From the NCBI GenBank assembly GCA_034509425.1, contig JAVTVJ010000011.1:7640001-7704000 (forward strand): a DNA stretch of 64,000 bases, in the 5' to 3' direction. Both the position numbers and the translations under genes were made by a program. Of this stretch, positions 35,340 through 49,328 are shown in pieces (positions within the stretch are counted from its first letter, which is position 1; each line of letters opens with the position of its first letter). The notes under the pieces are model-generated. The model saw only the letters and a program-made list of their open reading frames with translations, was not told where the DNA came from and ran no database searches. The stretch is from Eopsaltria australis (taxonomy: Eukaryota; Chordata; Aves; Passeriformes; Petroicidae).

Positions 35340-35406
35340 TGGGCCAAATTTATTCTTGATATAGTCTCATTAAGTCAATAGAGTACATGTGAAGTGAATT
35401 TGGCCC
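35340..35406. repeat. Ancient palindromic (MITE-like) sauropsid repeat
   Basis: tgggccaaat (35340-35349) and atttggccca (35397-35406) are exact reverse complements at the ends of a 67-bp unit, with attaagtcaat near the middle. This is the pattern of the ancient amniote/sauropsid hairpin repeats that begin with GGGCCAAATT and have ATTGACTTCAAT-like centres. It is a short, decayed copy. Confidence 0.6.
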
Positions 35407-38400
35407 ACAGTTTAAATGGCACCTAATTTTAAATAATTGCTGTACATTTCCATTATGGAGGCCCAGAAGTAAAATAAAAATCAGTTTGTGCTTAATCTTG
35501 CAAAGAGCTGACCCTTTCATTTGGAGTTTAACTGTTTCATTATAATTTTTTCCTACTGAATTAGCCCTAGTTAAAAAGGATCATCTTATCTATTTCAGTA
35601 GAACTGTCAATAAATTTTGATTTAAAAACAGATGAGCTCTGGGATCTTTGCATTAACCCTTATTTTTCACCAATATAATATATATTGAGAAGTATGTGAG
35701 TCTGCTATTGAAAACTTTGTTATACTTTAACAAAATATGTCAAGAAAGCTAAAGAAAATTAGGTTTGTCGAATGTCATAATTTACTCTTTCTTTTTTCCT
35801 TACAGTGATAGAAAAGTAAATAGGCTCATGAGAACTTTCAAAACAGTGCTTAAAGTCTTTTTTCTTTGTCTTATCACTGTGCAGAAAACACAGAAATATG
35901 TTAAAGCCTTAAGACACCATATACTTTTAAGCAAAACTACTTGCACCTTTGATGTAAGACAATCCTTTCCCTCTTAATATACATATAAATTGTTACTTGC
36001 TTAGATAGTAAAAGAAAATGACAGCTATTTTCCTGAATTGTTAGTTAAGAGGTAGTTTATTAAATCCTTTATATATGAACTGAGAGACTTTTTTGAGAAC
36101 AAAAGACTGTGTTCACATCCAAGAAGACCTGTCTCACTGACTTCATACAGACCAAGTAACGTGCATGAGAATGGAACCTGGCGCAGGATCTCTGGTGGGA
36201 TGAAGCATACCTACATGTGAAAACATTACCTTTGGAGGAGAAACTCCATGAATTCTGTGGACCTGGAAAATATTTCCCTTCCAGTTTTCTATTAGACATC
36301 CACATTGTTTACTCTTTCCATAATTGCAGTACAAATATTTCTTTTAGTTCCTAGCTAGCCTTATCAATATGTGGCAGGATATTTAGAATCAGGGTTTTTT
36401 TCTGATAAGGGCTATAATTCGTAAAATGGGAAAGATAATACTTTCTTCACCATGTTTGTGTTAAAAACAGGAGTCTTTTTTTCTTTATCTAATACTACTC
36501 CTTGTTTAAGGTTTACCAAATTTCTAAGAAGCCAAAAATTACAGCAACTGTATGAGGGCGGCAAGTCAGATTGCGTTAGTCCTAACCTTTTTATTAGGCC
36601 ATTTGATATTGTTACATAAAGGGGAGGAGGTTTGGGGCACACCAATAGCTTTTGGGATGACAGCAGCAGAAGCAATGGTGATTGAAGCTGTTCTTGCAAT
36701 GTGTATGGAAGACTTTGAAATCTGTCTTACATTGCGTGACCAAATCAGGAACTAGTGGGAACCTTTCAAATGGTGTTTCTTTATTTTATTTTTTACCTGG
36801 TTTTGAAAACACAAACACATGGAATAAACTCAAATACTAGAATAATTCTTTCTCTGATATGAGAATTTAGAGACAAATACACTTTTGTGTGTTTCTATTA
36901 TGGATATTGCTAATTTGGTTTATTATTAATATATACATGAACAACATATATTGACAGGATGACAGTGGAATATCTTATAACTGCTTCCCTTTTAGCAGTA
37001 CAGTCTGTTCATATCTGTTCTGATTTAGCTACCAGGATTAGCCAGAATAAATTAATATTCAGACACCTTGGGAAAAGGTAATGTCTTGGAGAACTAGTCT
37101 ACTTTCCTCCTGACTTCTAATAAAAACTTCGAAATTGTAAATACAGATTCATGTGAACTATTGCAAATATTAAGAAAATTTTCTGAAAGAGATGTTTAAA
37201 GATATGAATTAAAAACAGCTGTCATTTGAAACGGCTGACTTGACTCTTACAGTTCCTATTCCCACCAGAAAATTTGCAAAATATTTGGAGGTCTAGGATG
37301 TTCTGACTGTGTGTGGTGCCAAACTCTAACTGGATCCACATGAATAAACTAACTTTGGAACTGGAATTATGCACAGTCTGTGACAGTCAAAACTGAAAGT
37401 GGTGTAGTCTTAGCATTGTTGACAACATGCTGCAGAGAGACATGGTCTGGTTTATCCGGTAAAAGTTTCACCATCCCTGCACTGATGCCCATTTTAATGG
37501 TATTGTCCCATTTTAATGGACAGTGCTTTCTGTATGGATAGCCTCCTGTTTTGTGATGCAGTAACCTGGAGACACGTCCTCAGTTATCCAGGCTGAACCT
37601 GGAAAAGCAATAAATCCCATAATGATTCCTAAGTTTACTTACTGGAATGCTTCATGCATGAAGTATCATTGTGCTTTTTCTCTAGCTCAGTAGTTTTTCC
37701 CATTAGTCTGAGCTACTACAATCTTATTTCCACGAGCACTTATGTACTAGGTATCACTGCCTTGGAGCGCTGACAATGAAATCAGTGCAGTTTAAGGCCA
37801 TTAATAAGGTCAGTCTAGCAACTTTTAAGAACTGATCTGTTAGCTCTTTGCTGACATCTGTGTTCATGAACCAATTGCCATTTAAAGATCCCATCTGACA
37901 TTTTCAGTTGATAACCATTATGCCATTATGATGAGTCCTATGAGAAAGTTCTGTAACCACTCTATTGAATTTTTTTCCTTCCCGCTTGTTAAAAACAAAA
38001 GGCCTTCAGGTTCATTATTTTAGAGTTGTAAGGGTTGAGAAGAAAAAAATATTGTTTTTTACAGACCATGAATGTCCTTTTTTCCTAGTGCTTCTCTTTC
38101 CCTTCAGAAAAAATTTGTCCCCTCATCTGTAGCTTGTTACAAGATACTGTATTTGTTTAGAATCTGTTGACTGGCATACAGAGTGTTTCTAAATAGAAAA
38201 TAGAATGTAAGGACTTTTGTATTTATTATAGTCCACATTTTCATACAGGTTACTTAAAAATATAAATAAAGGAATTTTTAATGCATACCTAAATACATAA
38301 AACAACAATATAATGTCCTAAAATTAGCATTTAGTAAAAAGCTATTTATTCTAATTTGGCATAGAAATATTAACTCTTTATCATCTTTCAGGAATAAGAG

Positions 38401-40458
38401 CTAGAAAGTGAATCATGTCTACAGTATTTGGCTCACAGCATGTAACAGTAGTAATAATATTTCTTAAAGAAGCAAAATGTACATTCTCCAATTTATCCAA
38501 GAATTAATCTTTCAGCTCTTTGCCCTCTGATAAGTGTCTGTAGTTCCATCTGAAGTATCTGGGAACTTAAGAGCGAAATTCTGCAGGCAGATGGAAGTCC
38601 TGAATGTGAGAATACCACAACTGGGCAAAAAGAAATCTAGTGCAAGGTCAACTGGTGAAAGGGCACAAACATACAAACCCTGATTAATGCAAGAGAGCAT
38701 GTCTCTGTGAGAAGATGCCTATGTTTAACCTGTAGTTTGAGATGTTTCTTAAGGAGAGCCTTCAGCAAGCGTTAGCTTCACGTCACAGATAGAAAGGATG
38801 ATACAAAATGTGACTTGAGTTTGTTTAGTGGTAAAGGGGAAGATGGCACACCACTTTATCTGGAACACTAGTGTTAATGCCTCTCTGCCCTACCACTAGT
38901 CCCACATTGCATTCTGTATATGTTGTCTCTGTTGGCTGCACGCTATGGGCACTATCTCACATCTGCGGTAGAACATGCATTTATCCCACTGTTCATATGT
39001 GGTAACAAGAGTTTTGTAGAGGATTCAGTACTTACTTTCTGAGATTATACATCTCAGAGTGCTGGATCCTGGTTCACACCAAGTCTGCGAGGAGGCTTGG
39101 AGCCTTACCCGTGATTTACAAAGACTGCAGCCTACGCACACCTACAGCTTACCCACACTTAGAGAGATCATAGGAATCTGAGTAGATGGCACGGTAACCT
39201 AAATATGTCGCACCTGGGGTTTTGCACGTTTTCTCAGGCGCTTTTGACTCTGCTTCTGTAGACCTTTTTTGCCATTCTACGGATTGGCTGACCAACATGT
39301 GCATAAAACTGTGAGATGTGCTTATCATTTGCATCAGGACCAGTATCTCCCACACACACCTACATAACTAGCAATGACCTACATAAATCCTCACATAAGT
39401 TGTTTTAAATTACATGTGTCAAGCTGCAGGTGTTTCTGCACTAGTTAATATAGGTTGGTTTTTTTTCTGCAAAGCTTTTGGTTTTCCTGATTCTTTCAGT
39501 TCAGAAAGCTTGATGTAAAGTGTCTTTATGATTTTGCAGAAATTAAGGGTTTTTTATGGAAGTTGAGAATATACCAGTTGCTGATGGTGTATTGGCATTC
39601 CTTAATTGTTTTTAAACAAAATTGAGGGCTGATAATTGCTGCCAAAATAGACTTTTACTTAACAATTTAAAGTACAGAGACAAGAAGCTCAGTGCTGGAG
39701 TTTCTGTGAAAATAACTAGATCATAGCTTAAAGTGGTTTCTGAATCTCATATTTTAAAATAATTTCTTTTATATTGTTAGTTGTTAAAATGATAAGCATT
39801 TTATTAGTTCTTTGAATCTTTCATAAACCCATTTGTTTTCAGAAGTGCCTGTGTAATTGTTGACACCAGGTCTGCCTTTGACTTGCATAGCCTGAGTGGG
39901 CACACTAGATGATAGATCACGAAAAGGTCTAAAGAATGTAAAAACACCTTCCTAAGAGCAAAAATTATTTTTTTTAGACCTGTCTCACCACACTCACTAT
40001 CAGGAAATCTGTGTGTTCTGTCATTTGAACTTGTCTCATACTCTAAATGGAAAAGAATAAAAAAATAATTGCTGAACAGAACCTCCATTTAAAATTGTGC
40101 AGAGACTTATACATGAGAAATAAAGGTAGGAATGACCAACCCCACCCATTGACAGACTAGGAAATATTTCAGCTAGTATTCTTTCAGATGTGTTGATTTA
40201 AAGTACAAATCCAGCATATTTCAGTTTTGTTCCCTGACTCTGATCTTGAATACCAATAAATTCTTGTGGTGTACTCAGGTTCACATTATAGCGCTGATTT
40301 TTATCATAGGCTTTAGTTGAGTTGGGAGCAAGAGCACAGTTATCTTGAGTCAGATAATAACCAAAGAGCTTAAAAGTGAATACATAGGTCGTTGCAAAAG
40401 AACATTTCCAGGCATGAATTTTCAGTTTCCTGCTCAACAAACAAAAGAATAACAGCTT

Positions 40459-40500
40459 GGGCCTGGTCCCCCCCTTTTAAAATCAGTGGGAGTTTGGGTC
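40459..40500. repeat. Possible ancient sauropsid repeat fragment
   Basis: gggcctggtccccccc followed by aaaatcagtgggagtttg resembles the widespread 'gggcctgatcctgc ... aatcaatgggagttt' motif found as old repeats in turtles, crocodilians and birds. Short and diverged. Confidence 0.4.
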
Positions 40501-41791
40501 CTAGAGTCTATTTTAGCAGTTTGTATTATTTGAAATGAAATATGACAGATAGTAAAATTATCCTTCCTGACTAAACACTCATAAAATTCTTTCAAGGAAA
40601 GGGAGAGATGAGAAGGGAACAGCAATTTCTGTGCTTATTGTGCACCGAAGTGTTTTTTTTATTTAAAACCCTTTCTTGTTTAGAGGTCAAAAATGTCACT
40701 CCATCATTGCCTTGTATATCAAGCAAGAGACCCTTAGACATCTGTCTTCTGATGAACCATGAGCACAGCAGGAGACATATAGAGCTGTAAATTTGAATGT
40801 TCTCCATGAAAAATTTCACATGTCCTAGTACTTCATCTCCTCTTTCTACCAAAATATTGCATTTTCTCTTCCAATAAAGATGCTTTATAATGGCAATAAG
40901 GGGCTGTAACTCTAGAAGGTGGTATTGCTCATATTTTCTTAGTGTCATGAAGCTCCCACTGCATTATGATAGCATATGTTACCTCTTTGTCATGAGTTAT
41001 TGGCTAAGTGCGGCACATTTTTATCTATATTTAGGAAACAACCTTCTTCTCTCACAAAAAACCCATGAGCAGTGCTAGTCTTGCCATATTGCATAATGGT
41101 TTCTGTTCTATGTGAAATAATTGTATGTGGCACTTCCTAGTTGGGTTTGCTTCCTAAATCCTTAATCGGCAAATATAATGCTTAAGTTATATAGGCGTTT
41201 GAGGCATTTTGCCATGCTGTGTTGAAATAACTATTCAGGCTGTCTTTATACATATGAGATCTATAATAAGCAAATTTATTTTCAGTCCATGAGAAAAACA
41301 GCTGAGGTCAAATGATACCAATTTCAGAAAAAAATAGAAACATTAATTTCCAGTCACCAACTCCTCCACTCTTCCACAAATACTAAAAAAGGAATTATCA
41401 AAATGGCTTGGTCTTCATGTTTTAAGAGCAATTTTTGTAATCCCAGTATAAAGGAGTTAAAGAAAATGGGTAAAGTCATAGTATTGATTTGCAGCAGTAA
41501 AAGTCCTACAGATTGTGAATTTGTGTTTTCTGTTAGATATACTACAGAAACTGGCTAATTTTATGTGGGATGTTTTGTATTTTCTAAATATAAGGTCTCT
41601 GTACAGACAACATACGTGTGTTTATGTATTATCAGACTACTGCTTGAGAAGACTGCAGTCACTTTGTGACTTTATTTTTTCTTTTTTCTTAATTTCTAAT
41701 TAATCTGGAGTATTATATTTAAAATTTGCTTGTAGACGAACTTTAAAAAACCCCACTGCAACCTCAGTATTACAGGTCGTGGAAGCTGAAT

Positions 41792-41809
41792 TATTACCTT
41801 AAGGTAATA
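41792..41809. repeat. 18-bp perfect palindrome
   Basis: tattaccttaaggtaata is its own reverse complement over 18 bases with no spacer. It could bind a symmetric dimer or be chance. Confidence 0.8.
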
Positions 41810-44800
41810 CTTTTGGAAAGACACTTTAATCTATTCTAATGCCAAGGTTCTTACTTGAGTGTTTTCAGAGGCAGTTGTTGCACCCTGACTGTGGTTTTAG
41901 AAAGCCCTTCCACATGGTATCTTAATTTTCTTTGCCTTCTACGGAGTTATGAGTAAATAATTCAAGGCATCAAACTCTTAAGTTTCTTACAACAGCAAGA
42001 CCCTTTTTGTGCATGTTTTCCTGAACTACTGCTCATTGAACTACTATCACTGCTACATGAAACTAAACACACTGGCTGTGAGCCAAATTGTGCTGATGCA
42101 AGCCTGCACTCAGGCACAACTTTAGATAAACTTCAGAGAGTGAAGACAGGAAGAAATCTTCTTCCCATTCATCCTGAATGAGGATTCTTGCTCATATGTC
42201 TACCTGGAACATAAATTTACTAGCTTCACTATGTTCAGGGTGACCTGGCCGTACTTTTGCCCTCTCTCCCATATATCTGTCCTTACATTGTGTGTCAGAA
42301 CTGCAACTTAGTGGAGTTCGTTGTTCACTGAGCAGGGATTTTACGAAAATAATTTTGAAGCTGAAAAATTTCATAAGTCATGGAAATTAAAAGCAAGAAA
42401 TACAATATACTTTGGCCAATAATAATTAATTTCAGAGATCTAGAAACACAGCAAGGATTTTTACAATTGGCAAGCAAGGAAAAGATGTTCCTATCTCAAC
42501 AGTGGGAATTAATTGTAAATTTTCTGGAAAGTAAAAAGTCTATTCAGAGAGATGATGCAAATATGTAGCTGAAAAGAAGGGTTTTCTTATTTCAAAGTAG
42601 ATTTCTGGATACAGACAATGAAAAACCTACTGGCTGTTTAATTATGAAACTGTGAGAAAGTAATGGAGATCACAGGTTTTGCACAGTAAGATAAGGTAGG
42701 TTTCTGATTAAGCACACTTGGATTTGACTTAATGGCTGGAAACAAGACAGAAGCAAAGAAACATGAAGTTGTTTCTCGTAAACCAAGACTGGATGAAATA
42801 CAATGCACGTGTGATGCACCTGTAATTTCTAGAGGTAGTGACAGAAATGTAATAGGAAAACACACTCTCATTCTTTCAGACAATAAGTAAACCAGAGTAA
42901 TCTTTATGAGTAGAAACATCATGAAGAACAAAACGATAACTTTTGTAACATCAGTCTGTAAAGCTTGACTGGTGAAATGCAAGACAAAAGTCATGATACA
43001 ATGTGTACTCAAATATCTGCAGCCTTAGATGTAGCTGATACTTCCTCTAATATGTTGGTGTGGTAACTAATAAGTTCATGGAGAGATCAGCTTTTATTTG
43101 AACTCCTGACAATATGTCCTTGTTAAAAGATAAATAATAACAAAAGTTATATGAACTGGCTTGAACTTAGTAGCACACTTGGTTATTAAAAAGTATTGAC
43201 TTGTTATTGATATATAATATTTACCAACATTTTTCTGTGTGTTTTAATAAAACCAAATACCTTTAGTAATGTTCCTAGTAGTATTATATACGGCTATTGA
43301 CTTACAAGTCCCTACTTGTTGTATACATATCATTGATTTCAGTAGTTTTCTTGGGGAAAAAATTGTCAGATATTTGGAATATAATAACCACAAATAACCT
43401 TTCTGCATCTACTGGAGAGGTCTCAAAAATCTGACTGCTTATAGATTGAACAGACTTGGTCCCATTCAATTTTTCAGAGGTCATTTAAAAATATATAGTC
43501 TAGTATAAAAGGCATTATTAAGGAAAAATCTCAGTTCTAAACTGTAGGTTTCTTCCATAGCTACTTACTGTGATAAATGTTTTTTTAAACTATTTAAGAA
43601 AACTGAATACCAGTTAAATTTCTACAGTCTTTTTATATTCATCCCCTTCCTTTTAATTAGTGGCAATTTTAGGATACAAGAACTCTCTTTCCATCCTAAC
43701 AGAAATGGGCTACAAGCAGGATTATACTCTTGTGTTTCTAGGTAGGTTTCTAAGACATATGATAACTTTAAAACCTGAAACAGAGACAAATATATTCTTT
43801 TTGGTTTGAAGTGATAAAGCTCATAAATTTATGTAAAGTGTAATAAAAAGGAAAAGTTGTTGCCATTATCATTAAAAGTAGATTTACCAGATTGAGCTGA
43901 ACCAATTGCTTTTGACAGCCCAGAGGATATTTATATTTTCAGTGAACTTTTTATACCAATTTTTCATCACTAAACTATTTACTCTTGCTGGTTTAGCTAG
44001 ATTTTGACTCCCTTGATTGTTCATATGGGAAGTAGATGATGACGTTGTACTTGATTTTCATTACTCCTGTGAGTGTATACAGTTTGAGATGCTTAGTGTG
44101 ATGCATTCTCTTCATATCATATTACTTTAATTCCCTCTTATCCCTAAGTTTGTATTTATATATTTTTATTAAAAGGAAGAACCTTCCAAATAAAAAAAAA
44201 TAAAGAATTAAAAAAATTGACACAAATACGAAGAAAGGGAGTCTTAGCTATTAGAAGATGCCTTTTTTGTTTTAATGAATGATATTAAGTCTTGATCCAA
44301 CACACAATGGGTAATCCAGGTTTGTAAAAACTGATATGAATTTCCTTTGCTAGCCAAGCAGACATCCAGAGTAAGAAACTTAAAAGTGGATGCATATGCT
44401 AAAGAGAATATGAGCATACTGTAATACATTTTAAGCAGAGATTTTATAGACCTTTTTAACAAATTCTATTTGGGTATATTCCATTTACTGTTCCATTTAT
44501 TTTCCCCAAAGCTGTTTCTCACACAGAAGAGTCAGGGAAAGATATATATATAAAGATATATATATATGTAGATATACATACCAAAAATACTTAATAGTCA
44601 TTCAATCAAAAGCTATATTAGTATCTGTGATTTTAAATGACCAGTGCAGCTGATTGGAAGATAAACTTCAAAGGTAATACAACCAGAACTGTATGAGAGC
44701 ATACAAAACTATTCTGCCAGTCCTATTGTGGGAGAACATGAGAATATTTTTTAAATCTATTTCACAGGTAATTATACTTATCATCAGTTTTGCCTTCACA

Positions 44801-46324
44801 AGCGATCACTGTTGACCAGTGACTTGTGATTAAAAAAATGAGATTAAAGAAAAGCCAGAGCCCCTGAGAGAAAGATGTCTTCTTCCAAGCTCAGATAGTA
44901 CTTTCAACATTCAAAGAAAATTTGGATTTATTGGTTCAGACCCAGGGAAACAACACAGCAATCTGAAAAATAAGTAGTCTTTTCTGAGGGAATTTAGTGG
45001 AAATTGCCTGAGAAATACTGTTGAAGAAGGTTTCAGCTGATGTTTAGAGATGTTTTCATACTATCCTAGCTAGAGGAAGTTTGAATCCTTGCTGATAGCC
45101 CCAGTAATATTGTGAGGTGTATAGTAGGTGTTCTCTAGAAGAAACAGAACATATTTCTCAAGTGCAAACTCTTGCAGTCATTCGGTTATTTGTTAACGAG
45201 ACTACCCAGAACAACCTATCCATGCCACACATACATGCTATGAGCTGTTGCCGATTTCTTTGGAACACAAATCTGTTTATATAAAAGGAGAAGATATTCT
45301 ACACATATTTAACGTAGAAGGTCATCAGTGGAGACAGCACAGATACATTTACAGAAAGAATAACCTTTTATATACATCTGTGATGACTGAGCGAAACAGC
45401 AAGATGACTGTAGGAAATATACATATGTGGATGACACCTTTTAGTGTGACACTTGTGAGACTTATCTGAGGGAGAATGAGGGAGATGAAAATCTGTTTTT
45501 AAGGCACTGGAAAGTAGTCTGTGGAAGATAGATGAAAGATTGAGCATAACACCTGAATGAAATAACAGTGCTTGGTGCACAAGCTCTGTCAACATGCAGG
45601 AGAAAATCCATATAAAACAATATTTATAGCCTGTAGGAGCAAACGAGAGAAAAAATTTTGGCAAGAGATAAATGATTCATGCTTCAAGCAATGATATCCA
45701 GTGCAAGGGATAGGAGAAGGATTATTTAGCCAGGGACAGATGTGAGGTTCAGTACAGGAAGTCAAGAAAAATAACTCCCAATCTTTTTATTCTTTATGTC
45801 ATTCCTATGATGTTTTCGTTTCTGATTTTCAAACATATGCAGTATACATTACAGTCCTTCTTAAAAACGTCACTCTGGTATTTCTTCAGGGGACTGAAAC
45901 CTTCCTTCTGCTGTGTCAATAAGAAAGAATTTATGAGAAAATGATACTGCCTGCTAACAAAATTAATCCAGTCCCTTCAGGACTGACTAGGACTGAAGTA
46001 ATCCTTTACAATGATCCAAGGTCTTTGCAATACTACTGGACAATAAGAAGTCCAATAAAATGAGAAGATAATCTCAGATCTACAGATTGGACATGTGGAG
46101 AGCAGGATCAATCCACATGGCTTTTAAGAATATATCTGGTTCTGTACTGGGGTCAATCATCCAGCAATAATAAAATGTGAACATTCAGAAAGGAAGGGTG
46201 ATGGGCTGAGTGTCCTCTACCTCTTTACAAAAGGAAAAAAAAAAAATTGTGACAGAAGAAAGCAAAATCCTCTTTACTTAATGTGGACCTCTGTCTCTGG
46301 TGTGCAAGTCCTCCGCGTCCAAAG

Positions 46325-46352
46325 ATAATTAGCACTTTATAATGCTAATTAT
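46325..46352. repeat. 10-bp inverted repeat, 8-base loop
   Basis: ataattagca (46325-46334) and tgctaattat (46343-46352) are exact reverse complements around ctttataa. Each arm contains a TAAT homeodomain core. Confidence 0.55.
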
Positions 46353-47769
46353 TATAATTATGTCTGAGAAAAAAATCATTAGGGGGTAGGGTTGTTCAAT
46401 GATTTTCAATTGCCCCCTCTATTAAAAAATAAGGTCATTGTTTGATTAGCTAGTTTTAGGAGCTAGATGATGGAAACAATGTTACAGAAAATCCTTTGAT
46501 TGTTTGTTTCCTCATCTAAGATATTTGGTGAATACTTAAGTAAGAAAGAATAAAATAATGTCAGAAAACATGACTGTCATAAAATTACCTCAAAATTTCT
46601 AGCTACCAATACATATATTAAACAAGATGTTTATTTTTATAATTTTTTAGGAGAAGAATGTGAATCCAGTACTGAAAGAAGCTAAGAGAAGTCACCTTGC
46701 AACTTTTTCTGTCACATATATATTAGAAATACCAAGGGTAGCAGCTGTAAACTGAAAAGCATACATTGTAGAATATTAATAGAAAATTTAAATTTGAACC
46801 AAAAGTAAAAAATTCAAACTGGAGCATTCTACTGGGAGTGAAAACAAGCAACTGAATAGAAATTCCTATTTTTGTGTTTTTGACCTCTCAGTCAGCATAA
46901 AATTTGTAAAAGTATAGCTTAGTTATCAAAACCTGTAAGTTTCAAATTATATTTTTAGATGCAACTTCAAAGCACTCTAGAATTAACATTATGACCAGTA
47001 CTTAAACTGTGAGTGATGTCCTGTGTTATGTTTGTTCCTGAATATAGTGAATTAATTTCACTGCAAATCTAGAAAGATACTTTGCTGTGAATTAATTCTG
47101 CTCAGTTTTATTGCTGAGCAGGGAGTCAAGCTGGGGGCTATTTTCCCTGCAATATGAGAGAAGGAAGATGGTGAGGCTGAGTAGGCTGTACTGCAAATGG
47201 AGTGAAAGATGTGTTGGTTTTAAAATACTGAATAGGTGACTTTTAGAAGGCAATGTATCTTATCTGTCAATTCTGAAAGTGAAATTAGTTGTTAAGTTAC
47301 CTTTGTAACACAGTCCAACCAGGCAGACATAGGGGCTAAAAGGAAGTATATTTCAGTATTTTTACAAATTCAGACTATAGAACTGAACTAAAATTAGAAA
47401 ATTACATAAAATCTGGCGTCTGTTCCTGATGAACCATAATCTTTTCCCTGACTTGGGCTGGTATGTTGTCTTAAGTATTTAAGGATAGAGAAGGTATGAC
47501 TTCTGACATATGGCTTAACTAATATTTTGTGACAAAAGTAATTTCACCATTTATATTCCACATACCATTAAAAAAAAAGCTGATAATTTTCCCACACAAA
47601 ACTGTGTTGTGAAAACTCAGAAACACCCTGATGGAATTCTCCAATATTTAGAGAACAAGAACAAACACTTTTGCAGATTTGCTTTAAAGTGGAACCTAAG
47701 ATGAATTGAAATGCTTTTGCACTCTGGATCAGGCACTTCTATACAGCTCTGGAGACCAGCCCAGATTTA

Positions 47770-47802
47770 AGAAAAAAAAAAGGAAAAAAAGGAAAAAAAG
47801 TA
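47770..47802. repeat. A-rich simple repeat (aaaaaaagg)n
   Basis: Three A runs separated by GG: a plain purine simple-sequence tract. Confidence 0.85.
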
Positions 47803-48379
47803 AGTTATTCAGGAGGAAAGTATTTCCCTCCCAAGGTTGTGAAGAAGAAAGATCCTCACTGATGTCTCTAGTTGGAAATTAGCCCTTCACATATAATTTG
47901 ACACATTAAAAGGAAAAGCTTCCCAGGAGAAAGCAAGATATTTGTTGCATAGATTGAACTCTTTAAAAGGAAAGGCTTGAATGAATTTTGAAATGGCCAC
48001 TTCACATTTTCAGAAGATTGGGACTGACAAAAAAAGAAATGCTATGAATAACCCCACTAATATAAAAAACAATAATCTGTTAAGACTCTTCTCCTAAACA
48101 CATAAGCAAATTTTTTTTGATGTAATGACAAAATATGATTCACTGCAGATGTCTGATATTTCTAAAAAAGAAAAAAAGAAAGAAAACAACACTGGAGAAC
48201 ACTGGCTTAATTACTTCAGAAAACAGTTTAAGCAAAGGAAATATCAAATTAATATATGATAAAGCTGATAAACCTTCTATTTTTCTCCCCCCTCTTAGAA
48301 TTTACATTATTATGACTCAGGCAGCCATCAGAAATTCGATGTTGAAATCCATTTTAGTAAAGCACTCAAGCCTGTTCTT

Positions 48380-48462
48380 AATTTTGAAAGCCAGTGAAAG
48401 TAACAGAATTACTTGCATTCTTAAAGTTAAGCACACTAACAAGTACTTGTTCCATTCAGAGT
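48380..48462. repeat. Ancient sauropsid repeat fragment
   Basis: The segment ttttgaaagccagtgaaag...acttgcattcttaaagttaagcacactaacaagtacttg follows the order of the old repeat 'tcaatgggactactcacatgcttaaagttaagcacatgcttaagtgctttgctgga' known from turtle, crocodilian and bird DNA. Diverged but co-linear over about 80 bases. Confidence 0.5.
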
Positions 48463-48924
48463 AGCATCCCTTCATCCCTAATGAAATCAAAACAGTCTCT
48501 TATGTCTAAAATTAAGATGTTACACCTTTTATTAGTGTCCTGTGGATACTGAGGTCAAAAGCTGATGTGAATGAATAAGGTAGTCAGGCATTCCAAACTG
48601 CCTAGAGCTACCACTGATTCTAGGGTGCCTCAATTTTAAACACCAGTAGAATGTAAAAGTAAGGATGTTTTTTGGCTTACCTCTTTTCTTCTTGTCCTTG
48701 GCACTTCTGATTTGTCTTTGCAAGTGACCTTTTTTCACAGTACACTACTCCACAGAAACAGAACAAGACCTCAGGCCAAGCAGTCCAGTCATATATGATA
48801 TCAGCTGCCATCACAAAGATATTTAACAGGCACCAGCTTAAAGCCATAAATTTTTTATCATTAAGTGACCATGGTTCACCTAACTTATCAATGTTGAGTA
48901 CCTAAATGATTATGAAAAGACCAT

Positions 48925-49065
48925 TTTGAAAGGGTCTTGGAGCAACCTGGTATAGTGGAAGATGTCTTGTTCATGGCAGTGGGGGTGGAACTGGATGATC
49001 TTTAAGGTGCCTTCCAACCCAAGCCATCCTATGATTCTACAATTCTATTATTCTATGATTCTATT
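48925..49065 (+). mobile_element. CR1 3'-end fragment
   Basis: The last 140 bases of a CR1: gagcaacctggtatagtggaag, then ggtggaactggatgatctttaaggtgccttccaacccaagcc, then four imperfect copies of the terminal octamer (atcctatgattctacaattctattattctatgattct). Same subfamily as the copy at 34116, judged from the shared 'agcaacctggt(c)tagtggaagatg' phrase. Confidence 0.93.
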
Positions 49066-49328
49066 ATGATTTTCATTCTTTGCATCAGAGAAGAAAAGTG
49101 GACAAGACTGATTTCTTTCAGCTAAATTGTAGCCATGACACGGACTAATCTCAGAGTTAAAGAGTGATTCATGGACCACTGGTATTGATGAGATCATGGT
49201 GGGTAAGCCTGCACCAATATGCAGATTTAGTGTGAGCCTTTTATGTTAATGATTCAGTTGAAAAGTTGATGATAACGTTACTTGTTTGCTTGTGATCCAA
49301 AGAGCCTAAGGAATATAATTTGTTCAAT

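Larger units (their letters stand above)
34623..41791. other. Unique non-coding DNA, no gene recognised
   Basis: No gene is recognised. The stretch from about 35050 to 35480 is AT-rich, lacks simple repeats and contains an ancient hairpin repeat (35340-35406). A short duplication of cccattttaatgg occurs at about 37488 and 37507. The patch from about 38750 to 39360 is richer in CpG than its surroundings but contains no coherent frame. Frames of 95 to 118 codons on the minus strand (36412-36699, 40592-40948) resemble nothing I know. Confidence 0.5.
41810..48379. other. Unique AT-rich non-coding DNA, no gene recognised
   Basis: No gene is recognised. A minus-strand frame of 124 codons (42638-43012) has hydrophobic stretches but no family likeness. 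Other contents: ATATAG-type low-complexity sequence at about 44540-44580, a poly-A run at about 46231-46245, a 10-bp perfect hairpin at 46325-46352, and an A-rich tract at about 47770-47802. A possible ancient repeat trace lies at 42076-42126 (gagccaaattgtgctgatgcaag), too weak for a firm call. Confidence 0.5.

Noticed and set aside
42076..42126. Ancient repeat trace (gagccaaattgtgctgatgcaag)
   Set aside because: The likeness to the GGCCAAATT family is limited to about 12 bases; too weak to annotate.
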